From an uncultured Clostridia bacterium (GTDB taxonomy: Bacteria; Bacillota; Clostridia; Oscillospirales; Butyricicoccaceae): a stretch of 40,517 nucleotides of DNA. Below, piece by piece: positions 23,001-29,949 of this stretch. The stretch is taken from contig CAJUJQ010000011.1 in the NCBI GenBank assembly GCA_910586575.1, positions 1 to 40,517 of the forward strand, in the 5' to 3' direction. Made by a program: the position numbers and the translations under genes. Position 1 is the first letter of the stretch. Every line of letters starts with the position of its first letter. The notes under the pieces were generated by a model that was not told the DNA's origin, did not search any database, and saw nothing but the letters and a program-made list of their open reading frames with translations.

Positions 23001-25753
23001 TTGATACGATTTTCAAGAGCTATTTCCCCGTCATTATCAATGGCGGCGTGATGGATATGGTCCGCAGCCGGGAAATTTCCCGAATCGGCGGACAGGACCA
23101 TGTCAGCGGGCGGCAGGTGATCCGGGCGATCATCAGCGTGACAGACCTTCTGGAGGGCGAGCAGAAGGAGCAGGCGCTCTCGATGGTGAAATACTACATG
23201 CAGCAGGACGACCGGCACCAGATTTTCAGCGATAAGGATGTTGCGGAGTTCTTCCTGGAATATTATGTCAGCCTGGGCCACATCCTGCGCGGCAAGGAAA
23301 TCCTGGAGGACAAGTCGATTAAGGCGGCAGACCCGCTGACCGGTTATTACAACTTCGCTGACATGGCGCGTGTGGTACAGCGCCAGAAGGATCACAGCTT
23401 CGGATTGTCCATGTACGGCGGAAATATCCAAACTTTTGAGGTAGTCAACGAAGAGGGCACGAACGCCTGGCATACCGCCGACGGCATGCTCTATCTGTAC
23501 AATGCCGATAAGGAAAAATACGCGGATCATTTCTGGGGCGCAGTCGATCACCAGCGCCTGCCCGGTACGACCGTGAACCGCTACAACAAGGTTGGTAACA
23601 ACCGCAGCTCGACTGCGAATACCAGCGGCGCGGCTTATGGCGGCGCGCGGATTCACGGGATTTACGGTGCAACAGCATTCCAGCTGAACAATGGCGTGGC
23701 TTCCAACAAGTCCTATTTCTTCTTTGACGACGAAGCGGTCCTGCTTGGTTCCGGCATTACCTCGGCCAGCGGCAATCCCGTGGAAACCATTGTGGAGAAC
23801 TACAAGGCAAATCTCGACCTGAGCAACCGTGTTACTGTAGACGGTGTGCCGCAGGCCCGCACCGACAGCAGTGCCGACGATTTTAACGGCAGGCATGAGG
23901 ATGTAAAGTACATCCATATGGAAGGCAATGTGGATGGCGCGGACGTCGGCTACGTATTCCCGGGCGGTGCGGATGTCACCGGCCTGCGCGAAACCCGGAC
24001 GCAGAAATGGACGCTGATGAACAATTACGAGAAGTTCGTTGACGACCGAGACGTGACAAAGAGCTTCATCACGATGTATCTGGATCACGGCACGAATCCT
24101 ACAGACGCGGACTATGCGTATATCATCCTGCCCGGCAAGAGCAGCGAGGAGACAGCCGCCTACAGCGCGGCTGGTGATGTGGAAATCATCGCCAACACCA
24201 AAACCGTCCAGGCCGTGCGTGAGAACAGTCTGGGTATTACGGCGGTGAACTTCTTCGCGGCGGGAAGCTGTGCGGAAGCAGGCGTTTCCTCGGACAAGCC
24301 GGCAAGCGTGCTCTTCGGCAAAAATGCCGAGGGCAACATGGTGGTTTCGGTGGCTGATGTGACCAATCAGGCGTCCGGCGTAATTACCGTGACCCTGGAC
24401 CAGCCCATCGAGGGCAGGCCGTTTGGCAGCAATATTACGGTTGAAGCCGAAGCGGATAAGACCGTACTGAAGGTCGATGTAACCGGCAGCCGTGGGCAAA
24501 CACGGACCGTGACCTTCGGCGCGGCTGTGCAGGATCGCGTCGTGACGGCTATAGAAACGTTGAGCGGCATTACCGTGCAGCAAGGCACGGCACAGTCCGC
24601 GCTGCCGCTGCCGCAGACCGTGACGGTTACGCTGGACGACGGCGGCACCTACAGCGTCGGAATTGGCTCCTGGGTGAGCCGTCCGGTATATAACAGCGAG
24701 GAAAACGGCATCTATATCTTTACCGGTACGCTGGAGATGCCTGATGGCATTACAAATCCGAACGGTTTGACCGCGAGGATTTCCGTAACCGTTCAGAAGC
24801 AGGGAACAACAGATCCCGATCCGGACCCCGATCCCGATCCCGATCCTGATCCCGATCCGGACCCCGATCCCGATCCTGAGCCGGACACGGATTCTGAACC
24901 ATCTTCCCGTCCCACTCGTCCTTCCCGTCCTTCCTCCCCAAGTAAATCCGAAGGAAATCGGGTGACAACTGTCAAGAATCCGAACGGCACGTTTCATGCC
25001 AACATGTCCCGCGCCGAAGCGGGCGATACCGTCACCATCACCACAAAGCCAGACACGGGCTATGAGGTCGATACGGTAACTGTTACCGCGAAGGACGGCA
25101 GCTCTGTTCGAGTGACCGGGCAAAGCAGCGGAACTTACACCTTTATCATGCCGGATACGCAGGTAGAAATTGATGTGACCTTCCGGTTGGCGGCAGCTGA
25201 GTCGGCAGCCAGCTACCGCGATGTAACCGACGGGGATTGGTTCCGCAAGGCGGTCGATTATGTCACCGAGAAAGGCATAATGACCGGATATAACGGTAAC
25301 TTTATGCCGAATACTGCACTGAACCGCGGTATGGTCGCACAGATTCTCTTTAATCTGAGCGGCGGGGGCCGCATCTCGGCGCAGGCGTTCCCGGATGTTT
25401 CCGCTTCCGACTGGTATGCGGACGCAGTGGCGTGGGTTTCCGCAAACGGTGTGATGAGCGGCTATGGCACCGGCCTGTTCGGCGCAAACGACTCCATTAC
25501 CCGTGAGCAGCTTGCGGTGACCCTGTATCAGTACGCCGGTGTAATGGGTTATGATACAACAGCGGCGGCCGACCTGTCTGCGTTTGCGGACGGTGGAAGC
25601 GCTTCAAACTGGGCCATGTCCGCAATGCGGTGGGCGGTTGCAAGCGGCCTGCTTTCGGGCAAGAGCGGCGGCCGACTGGATCCGCAGGGGATGGCAACCC
25701 GAGCTGAGGTTGCGGCAGTTCTGATGAACTTTGTGGAACAGATGGCAAAGTAA
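17078..25753 (+). CDS. giant SLH-anchored protein with two tandem PL8 polysaccharide lyases
   Basis: A 2891-residue exported, wall-anchored enzyme. AAGGAGG precedes the ATG; the signal peptide ends near residue 27. After an Ig-like domain (~87-180) comes PL8 module 1 (~178-1200), with an alpha toroid and candidate catalytic Asn328 (GNWYTW), His448 and Tyr457 (QHEGIAYNGGYG), and Arg512/Arg516 (GRGIAR). A LamG-like domain (~782-950) is inserted in its beta-sandwich part. An Ig-like domain, a second jelly-roll-like domain (~1295-1500) and two Ig-like domains precede PL8 module 2 (~1680-2448), with Asn1831 (GNWYDW), His1933 and Tyr1942 (QHNHFAYTGGYG), and Arg1998/Arg2002 (SREISR). An Ig-like domain, an Asp-Pro linker, an InlB-B-like repeat and three SLH repeats (~2710-2891) end it. 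PL8 enzymes cleave hyaluronan, chondroitin or xanthan by beta-elimination; a host glycosaminoglycan is plausible but not shown. Confidence 0.88.
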   Translation: MKHTKRLLALLLSLCILCPAALPSALAADLLAGGGAENQETDGSLMPPPEAEPDASATEPDVSGTEPDESVADGEEGGEKPSAPEGLIKIQSIRLPEEKTVPAGTPSDELHLPQALEAVLEDGTTVEIPAVWDFGDYDEASAGTYTITAALDPETLASYLWEPDEALAVVVTVEPEAVLFVSNDPNAEAFAEVRTLWNTYLAGGLTDTSDQDIQAYITKIDNAAQTHYSTLIKEANRTQEPYLLWEDLTMNTGYNGAKVYGAKDTSVPARQEFNTVGSAFERLLDIAEAYSINGCVYYQDADVLSELLSAYDLLNERYYNENSTLYGNWYTWEIGIPQSFLKALLLLGDKVPQEELAKYLTAVSRYVPADNKRGATTGILTSPSTMTGANLLDKAASSAMIAALNPDSERMNQCAADVKTVLKYSNNTNSAINSADDGFWKDGSYIQHEGIAYNGGYGAVLYQQLGVFLHMFHGSPWDFAEAYADSPVFNSIFEGVEPLLYQGHFMDMTAGRGIARQAVNDRNRASGILAALMPYVGAMPSELEDRLEGMLKYHLEQVKDIYFEGEGVNTANALVTAKELLKKGGPAYDGMTRHKSYPSMDKAVHALSGYAFALSMHSQRTFNHEFINDEGKRTWNISDGMTYLYLDDDQYGGGYWATVDPRRLPGTTTEFVMRADGVGQDKANPFAEVGMTELDGFGVAGMHLKTLGNGDKKDGTEAKKSWFMFDDEIVALGSGITSNTGNYVETVVENRRIDQTAADVVTVNGTARNDLVVNDEGSGTTATNRFVQVRDYEMDAGITSGKNGNIACTFSEQSAEKVTIEAKVRFRAKNAGGYVNFFSVNVQDANGKNVAQMYAKSGGNTLVHRQVTGSGNKDTSIGSYSMTGWTLIKVIADRTAKTCTITLDGADAVTLPWSVAEAGAPAKVAFNSQGTNKVDGDILVDDVKVYVEGQASKPVVNEDFENFNVNSMPAGWSKQESTGITVTVESETLSEVKAPKGVEINNVSTVHLSGEDNTNIGYYFPGTPTVKVLKEVRNGNWSDVGPGSGAVTNGYATITFDHGVKPADAGYAYAILPNMTDAETTTYSQDPDFEILSQDNTAHVVREKSSNITGGFFWEANADPVAGIKVSAPAAVMMKEEGNSLTFAIADPTQQADKLTVTYRAAVLGSGMTLGDGVKVVSRAPLTLEINTLESYGKTFTATVQKDTSGTITVAGVTQHADVRVGSGTSVDDMKKLLPTQVEVSLSDLSSQNVAVVWNTAPYDGSMDGRYQLAGTLVMPVGLENPDGLTAEIAVIVGNSVRFDFEDGTAGQLPAGWIAGGSGITSNPDTSWAKVVQESDGNQVLAVSATTPGKDATASYRLEDPVQGEALIRYRVKYPGGSQLAPSGLADSIGFHLYWGTTTTPAVSMMTNTSQQQGHRPGTSASSTKGIYPVKLDQWYTVDIRLDTTKNAYSVWMDGEKVVTDATFRNNKPSEAIGTIRVAAPNNPVGTIYVDDIGVIHGPAQKLTAVESIQPISTAFATPFEELALPERLTVTLENGKTVELEVDWDSGSYSPSQEGVQNITGRFRTGGLYDANGKDPVSVTVTVQPDAAVRDILSVGLLDSISKPVGTEEDALGLPASVEVTVTGDVTKTIAISGWTCPDGYQKGREGVYRFVGTLASTSLVTNTKGLQAEVNVLIGMDEFDMLRRRWYYQIAGSNDFDENDPDIRPYLETLDGYTDDALGDLTDAATTATTYQEFYDAFVQDDMVFKKQPMKPASGTGYTKTHSSQVTMTYDRLKRLAMGYLTKGTRVYNDEKTLNTILAAMDFMYNTNKYNANTAKPGGKPSDTNPFGNWYDWQIGTPLRYLDLLVLMYDKLTPEQVGKFTGAVKFFTPYPTHGSQNTGANKIWKCSIVAENAILMKDGALLSQVAPDVKTELKYVTSGDGYYADGSFVQHNHFAYTGGYGKALLVTLAPVINVLNGTKYALKYDDGAERVFFDTIFKSYFPVIINGGVMDMVRSREISRIGGQDHVSGRQVIRAIISVTDLLEGEQKEQALSMVKYYMQQDDRHQIFSDKDVAEFFLEYYVSLGHILRGKEILEDKSIKAADPLTGYYNFADMARVVQRQKDHSFGLSMYGGNIQTFEVVNEEGTNAWHTADGMLYLYNADKEKYADHFWGAVDHQRLPGTTVNRYNKVGNNRSSTANTSGAAYGGARIHGIYGATAFQLNNGVASNKSYFFFDDEAVLLGSGITSASGNPVETIVENYKANLDLSNRVTVDGVPQARTDSSADDFNGRHEDVKYIHMEGNVDGADVGYVFPGGADVTGLRETRTQKWTLMNNYEKFVDDRDVTKSFITMYLDHGTNPTDADYAYIILPGKSSEETAAYSAAGDVEIIANTKTVQAVRENSLGITAVNFFAAGSCAEAGVSSDKPASVLFGKNAEGNMVVSVADVTNQASGVITVTLDQPIEGRPFGSNITVEAEADKTVLKVDVTGSRGQTRTVTFGAAVQDRVVTAIETLSGITVQQGTAQSALPLPQTVTVTLDDGGTYSVGIGSWVSRPVYNSEENGIYIFTGTLEMPDGITNPNGLTARISVTVQKQGTTDPDPDPDPDPDPDPDPDPDPDPEPDTDSEPSSRPTRPSRPSSPSKSEGNRVTTVKNPNGTFHANMSRAEAGDTVTITTKPDTGYEVDTVTVTAKDGSSVRVTGQSSGTYTFIMPDTQVEIDVTFRLAAAESAASYRDVTDGDWFRKAVDYVTEKGIMTGYNGNFMPNTALNRGMVAQILFNLSGGGRISAQAFPDVSASDWYADAVAWVSANGVMSGYGTGLFGANDSITREQLAVTLYQYAGVMGYDTTAAADLSAFADGGSASNWAMSAMRWAVASGLLSGKSGGRLDPQGMATRAEVAAVLMNFVEQMAK
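24812..24888 (+). repeat. Asp-Pro hexanucleotide repeat linker
   Basis: Near-perfect tandem GATCCC/GATCCG/GACCCC units encode an alternating Asp-Pro run ending in EPDTD. It separates the last Ig-like domain from the wall-proximal repeats of the PL8 protein. Such linkers are extended and rigid. The low-complexity DNA could change length by slippage. Confidence 0.85.
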
Positions 25754-25770
25754 ATCTTTCTCTTTTCATG

Positions 25771-25809
25771 AAACAGGGGGCAGGCGATTCGTTCGCCTGC
25801 CCCCTGTTT
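25771..25809 (+). terminator. hairpin after the PL8 gene, identical to the one after the GH2 gene
   Basis: AAACAGGGGGCAGGCGA pairs perfectly with its reverse complement around TTCGT, giving a 17-bp stem ending in TTT. The inner 33 bases are identical to 9342-9374, loop included. It begins 17 bases after the PL8 stop codon. Confidence 0.7.
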
Positions 25810-25825
25810 GGCGGGGAATCGTGGA

Positions 25826-25857
25826 ACAGATTTCTGCGAAATCTGTCAGCCGTTTTT
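25826..25857 (+). terminator. probable intrinsic terminator downstream of the PL8 gene
   Basis: ACAGATTTC and GAAATCTGT form a perfect 9-bp stem around TGC (25826-25846), followed after six bases by TTTTT (25853-25857). It lies 73 bases after the PL8 stop and could back up the larger hairpin. Confidence 0.45.
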
Positions 25858-26087
25858 AAAAAGGGAAACGACCTGAACAAATCTGTACAGGTCGCTTGGC
25901 GATATCTGCACACAGCCGCTTCAGCATGCTCTCACGAAAGAGCGAATCAGATTGGAGCAGAACGTGCTGAAACTGGGAACGAAATTGGGAAATCGAGCAA
26001 TTTTAATTGGATTTTCGAGCTGAAACATTCGGCAAACGAAATGTTATTCCTCCCATTTTGCAAACGATTGTTGTTTATCAATTTGCT

Positions 26088-26330
26088 TTAATGGATTTCA
26101 ATGAATTGCTGCCATTCGCTCTGGCTCTCCACTAACCGCTGCTGATACCACCTTTCGCTTGCGCTGGGAACGGCTGAAATTTTTCCTTCCTCCAAGTGAA
26201 GCTGCGCACTCTGTGGAATCAGCCAGCTGCGTCCAAATCGAACAGCCCCTTGAATTTTCCGCCCTTCACAAGCCGTGCGTATATTTTGCGGCGAAATCCT
26301 CCACAGCCGTGCCGCTTCCGGAATTGTCAT
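26088..26330 (-). CDS. small helix-turn-helix (excisionase/MerR-like) protein
   Basis: An 80-residue protein with an N-terminal winged-helix/HTH of the MerR-excisionase type: MTIPEAARLWRISPQNIRTA followed by a short wing (VRFGRSWLIP). The C-terminal part is polar and shows nothing I recognise. I chose the ATG at 26330, with AGGA 8 bases upstream; an ATG three codons earlier (26339) is also possible. Such small proteins recognise DNA in phages, integrative elements and some stand-alone clostridial loci. No integrase or other mobility gene lies nearby, so its role is open. It lies downstream of the GH3 gene on the same strand, about 280 bases away. Confidence 0.65.
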   Translation of the reverse strand: MTIPEAARLWRISPQNIRTACEGRKIQGAVRFGRSWLIPQSAQLHLEEGKISAVPSASERWYQQRLVESQSEWQQFIEIH

Positions 26331-26612
26331 ATATTGCATCCTGCTTCACCCCATATTAAGGAACTGTCCGAAAATAACTTGCGCGTTTGTCTCGCATCTG
26401 TTGCCGCCATACTGCGTTGTTTTTCCTTGACAGGCGACAGCGTGCCTGCGAAAAAACGCCTTGTCTGGCAGCAACATCTGCTTCGCCAAATGCACAGTTT
26501 ATTTTCTACCAGTTCCTGAGATTTCATTCCGGGCCGCCGGAAAGCCGTGCGCAGCCGTTCTTTTCCGCAGACTGCGCGTCAGCCCGGCAGCATGTCCTTT
26601 TTATCAGAACAG
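26331..26612. other. intergenic region between GH3 and the small HTH gene
   Basis: I find no convincing gene. Several overlapping open frames exist on both strands but none has a ribosome-binding site or a recognisable motif. The segment from about 26355 (GGAACTGTCCGAAAATAA) through 26500 looks like an intergenic repeat of the kind found in multiple copies in gut Clostridia, but I cannot verify this here. Confidence 0.35.
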
Positions 26613-29024
26613 TCAGTCAATCTTCAAAATAAACTCCAAAATCCGGCGTGCGCAAATTTCCAGATCCGCCCGGGTAACTGCACCCAGCTCCATCGCTTTC
26701 TGCACCCGTTCCGGATAACCATTTGCCATTTTCAGATCATTCCCCGCCAGGATTTCCTTATAGTGCTCCCCACGAGTCCACCAATCCGTCATTACGATGC
26801 CGGTATACCCCCACTCTTCCCGCAGGATGCCGGTCAAAAGCTCCCGGCTTTCCGAGGCACGCCGCCCGTTGATACGGTTATAAGCGCTCATAATTGCCCA
26901 AGGCCGCGCTTCCTTTACCACAATTTCAAACGCTTTCAGGTACAGCTCCCGCAGGGCGCGCTGGGACAATCGGGAATCGCTCTGTTTGCGGTTGGTTTCC
27001 TTGTTATTGCAGGCAAAGTGCTTGACCGTGGCGGCAACGTTCTGGGACTGGATCCCTCGCACCATAGCCGCAGCTAATTTTCCCGTCAGCAACGGGTCCT
27101 CGGAATAGTATTCAAAGTTCCTGCCGCAAAGCGGGCTGCGGTGAAGGTTCACAGCCGGGGTCAGCCAGACGGAAATATTATTTTCCTTCACTTCTCCGGC
27201 TGCAGCGGCGCCCACGCGGGATACCAATTCCCCATCCCACGATGCCGCAAGAAGCGTGCAGCAGGGGAAAGCCGTTGTGCAGATGCCGCACTCCGGGGTC
27301 AGGCGCAGGCCGGCGGGGCCGTCAGCAGTCGTGATGTTGGGGACGCCGTATTCCGGCAGATTGCCAATGCCAAAGGTGTTCGATACCGAAGTATTCGGCT
27401 GCCCGCCCAGCAGATGGAGCAAATCCTCGTCGCTCAACTGGCCGAGGAACGTATCCAGCGACAGCTTCCCTTCCGCAACGTCTGACAGCGGGTGGACGCC
27501 TTCCGCGTAAGGATGATGAAGGTGGTAGCGTCCCCGCGCCCGCACGGCAGGCGCAACCGCTTCCTCACTGCCATGCGGAAGCTTGGGGAGGATTTCCTGT
27601 TCCGCTTCTGACAATGCGGCAACGGGCAGGCTCTCGTAGCTTCCATCCGCCAGAAGCCGTTTCTCAAGCCGCGCCGGGGCCAAAAATTCATGAAGCTGGC
27701 AAACCACAAGGGTTTCCGGCTGCTCATAAGCGAAGTCCAATGCCGCCGCGTCACGCACAGAATTTCCGACATAAAGCATGTAGCGGCCCTTTTCCAGCAC
27801 ATATGCACAGTGCGCAATTTTCCCCAGGTCGTCAAAGCTTGCCATATCGGCGGCGGGGAATGAAAGTGTGACCGTTTCGCCTTCCCCGGGCTGCAAAAGC
27901 GCGGTCTTTTGAAATGCCGCCAAGCTGCGGGAAGGCTTTTGCAGAAGGCCCTCCGGCGCTCGAAAATAGAGCTGTACGACCTCTTTCCCCGCATATGTCC
28001 CGGTATTCGTCACGCGGACGGCTACAGAAATCGTTCCATCCGCCGCTTTCGCTTCCAAGGCTTTCAGCGTAAAGCTGGTGTAGGACAAGCCAAAGCCAAA
28101 CGGATAACAGACCCGCTCCGCCGCGCCGGGAAGCGTTTCAAAGTACCGGTAGCCCATGTAAATATCCTCGGTGTAGTCCACATAATCCGGCGACGCATGG
28201 AAATTGGCGGTAGAGGGATAATCCTTCAAATCCCGCGCGAGGGTGTCCGGCAGCTTGCCGCAGGGGGTATTTTTGCCGGTCAGCAGCTCCGCGACGGCGA
28301 CGCCGCCCTCCATGCCGCCCTGGTAAGCCAGCAGGGCGGCAGCAATTCGATCGTCGGCATAAAACCACGAAACATCGGTCACGCAGCCTACGTTCAGCAC
28401 AACTGCAACCTTGTCGAACGCGGTGCAGACCTGCTCCACCATTGCCTGCTCCCCATCGGTCAGGTAATAGTCCCCCTTCGGGAAAATCCGCTCCGCGCGT
28501 TTGGGAAGCGTCACCTCGTCCTGCCACGGATAGTCCTCATCGACGTAACCGACCTGAGAACGGTCCCAGCCCTCGCCGGAAAAGCGGCTGATAACGATAA
28601 CGGCTACATCGGTTTCCCGACGCGCCGCGTCCAACAAGTTTTCCGGCAGCTCCGGCTCCGCCATCATGCCGGGGACATCCCCCGCCGCATAGCGCTCCGC
28701 GACGTAATTGCGGTAATAATCGGACAGCGGCTCGTAAACCGGCACATTCTCCAGCTTCAGCCCATCGTACACGCTGCGGGTATAGGCCACGGTCACATCG
28801 CCGCTTCCGCCGCCGCCTTTCACATAATCAAAGCTGCCCTTGCCGAACAGCGCCACGCGGCTCTCGGAAGGCAGAGGAATCAGCCCGCCGTTATTTTTCA
28901 GCAGCACCATCCCTTCCCGCGCGGCCTGCCGGGAAAGCGCGATATGGGCGGGGCAGGCGGTCACGTAACCATCCTGATGCAGCGGCAGGTTGGGCTGGCA
29001 GAGCGCCCGAATCCATTTTTTCAT
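26613..29024 (-). CDS. GH3 beta-glucosidase with swapped domain order
   Basis: An 803-residue glycoside hydrolase family 3 enzyme, with no signal peptide and so cytoplasmic. The start at 29024 has TAAGGAG 9 bases upstream. The usual order is reversed: the alpha/beta sandwich comes first (~40-330, VALFGKGSFDYVKGGGGSGD), then a fibronectin-III-like domain (~350-430), and the catalytic TIM barrel is C-terminal (~510-803). The barrel has the GH3 signatures TADGPAGLRL, KHFACNN and the nucleophile Asp747 in GIVMTDWW. This permuted order is known from rumen enzymes of Butyrivibrio and Ruminococcus. It is the last gene of the transporter operon and probably releases glucose from the imported oligosaccharides. 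Linkage preference (beta-1,3, 1,4 or other) cannot be read from the sequence. Confidence 0.9.
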   Translation of the reverse strand: MKKWIRALCQPNLPLHQDGYVTACPAHIALSRQAAREGMVLLKNNGGLIPLPSESRVALFGKGSFDYVKGGGGSGDVTVAYTRSVYDGLKLENVPVYEPLSDYYRNYVAERYAAGDVPGMMAEPELPENLLDAARRETDVAVIVISRFSGEGWDRSQVGYVDEDYPWQDEVTLPKRAERIFPKGDYYLTDGEQAMVEQVCTAFDKVAVVLNVGCVTDVSWFYADDRIAAALLAYQGGMEGGVAVAELLTGKNTPCGKLPDTLARDLKDYPSTANFHASPDYVDYTEDIYMGYRYFETLPGAAERVCYPFGFGLSYTSFTLKALEAKAADGTISVAVRVTNTGTYAGKEVVQLYFRAPEGLLQKPSRSLAAFQKTALLQPGEGETVTLSFPAADMASFDDLGKIAHCAYVLEKGRYMLYVGNSVRDAAALDFAYEQPETLVVCQLHEFLAPARLEKRLLADGSYESLPVAALSEAEQEILPKLPHGSEEAVAPAVRARGRYHLHHPYAEGVHPLSDVAEGKLSLDTFLGQLSDEDLLHLLGGQPNTSVSNTFGIGNLPEYGVPNITTADGPAGLRLTPECGICTTAFPCCTLLAASWDGELVSRVGAAAAGEVKENNISVWLTPAVNLHRSPLCGRNFEYYSEDPLLTGKLAAAMVRGIQSQNVAATVKHFACNNKETNRKQSDSRLSQRALRELYLKAFEIVVKEARPWAIMSAYNRINGRRASESRELLTGILREEWGYTGIVMTDWWTRGEHYKEILAGNDLKMANGYPERVQKAMELGAVTRADLEICARRILEFILKID

Positions 29025-29062
29025 ACAAATTAACTCCTTACAAAATGTGGCTTTCAGAAAGG

Positions 29063-29094
29063 AAAGCGCCGTCCATTTTGCTGGACAGCGCTTT
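29063..29094 (-). terminator. intercistronic stem-loop between permease and GH3
   Basis: In the minus-strand RNA, AAAGCGCUGUCCA pairs with UGGACGGCGCUUU (13 pairs including one G-U) around a six-base loop. Only a weak U-rich stretch follows. It lies between the permease stop at 29107 and the GH3 start at 29024, and probably acts as a partial terminator or an mRNA-stabilising fold that lowers GH3 expression relative to the transporter. Confidence 0.5.
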
Positions 29095-29106
29095 TGAAGC
29101 TTCAAA

Positions 29107-29949
29107 TCAGTCCTTTACACCGCCAAGCGTAACGCCATCGACAATGAATTTTGACAGGAACAGATATACGATAATAATTGGAACGATTGCAATCGTAATC
29201 ATCATATAAATTTTACCCATATCAAAGGTCATGTAATCCGCGCCGCGGAGCATCGCGATCATGATCGGCAGTGTCTGCTTGTTCTTGGACGTAATGACCA
29301 GCGCCGGAACGAAGTAGTTGTTCCACGCCCCGACAAAGGTAAAGATTGCCTGCACCGCAATCGCGGGCTTCATAATCGGCAGGACAATCCGGTTGAACGT
29401 ACCGAACTCGTTGGAACCGTCAATACGCGCCGCTTCTACCAATTCGAGCGGAAGGGAAGACTGCATATAGCTGTACATAAAGTAGAACACGGCAGGGGAT
29501 GCGACCGACGGGATAATCAGCGGCAGAAGGGAATCGTCCATTCCCATCGTCGTAATCAAACGGAGGAAGCCCAGCGCGGTAACCTGTGTCGGCATGACGA
29601 GAATCATCATGATGAAGGTGAACGCCACCTTGTTCAGCCGGAACTGGTAAGCATACAGCCCGTAAGCCGTGAGCGCAGAGAAATAGGTCGTAATCGCCGC
29701 GCAGAAGGTGGAAACGATCAGGCTGTTGACGATGCCCTTCAGAATCGGGATCGCCGGGTCGTTGATCACGTTGTGCAGGTTCGTCAGGAAGCTGCCGCCC
29801 GGCAGGAAGGAAAAGCCCTTTTGCAGCTCCACATGGGAGCGCGTCGAGTTGATAATGAGGATGTAAAAGAAGAACAGGCACAGGAATGAGAGAAAAATCA
29901 AGACGACATGTGCAATCGCCGTAAGAATCGCATTTGACCGTTTATCCAT
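29107..29949 (-). CDS. CUT1 sugar ABC transporter permease, MalG/LacG type
   Basis: A 280-residue inner subunit of a carbohydrate-importing ABC transporter. It has about six hydrophobic segments and the EAA loop near residue 180 (ELVEAARIDGSNEFGTF), which contacts the ATPase. Its ATG overlaps the stop of the preceding permease by one base (TAATG), so the two are translationally coupled and form a heterodimer. The short C-terminus (DGVTLGGVKD) is typical of MalG-like proteins. The sugar is probably an oligosaccharide, judging from the GH3, GH16 and GH94 enzymes encoded around it. Confidence 0.93.
   Translation of the reverse strand: MDKRSNAILTAIAHVVLIFLSFLCLFFFYILIINSTRSHVELQKGFSFLPGGSFLTNLHNVINDPAIPILKGIVNSLIVSTFCAAITTYFSALTAYGLYAYQFRLNKVAFTFIMMILVMPTQVTALGFLRLITTMGMDDSLLPLIIPSVASPAVFYFMYSYMQSSLPLELVEAARIDGSNEFGTFNRIVLPIMKPAIAVQAIFTFVGAWNNYFVPALVITSKNKQTLPIMIAMLRGADYMTFDMGKIYMMITIAIVPIIIVYLFLSKFIVDGVTLGGVKD

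Larger units (their letters stand above)
25754..26087. other. intergenic region after the PL8 gene
   Basis: Two strong stem-loops (25771-25809 and 25826-25846) are followed by a third weaker one, CGACCTG/CAGGTCG at 25869-25894. The remaining AT-rich sequence to 26087 shows no convincing gene; the open frame through the hairpins is incidental. Confidence 0.5.

Noticed and set aside
24812..24888. Regular short repeats that could suggest a CRISPR or VNTR locus
   Set aside because: The units are six bases without spacers and encode an Asp-Pro linker in frame.
21335..25123. A 1262-codon open frame on the minus strand inside the PL8 gene
   Set aside because: It is antisense to the second PL8 module and its flanking Ig-like domains; no motif or start signal supports it.
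25768..26091. Plus-strand 107-codon frame after the PL8 gene
   Set aside because: It begins inside the terminator hairpin, runs through two further stem-loops and has no ribosome-binding site.
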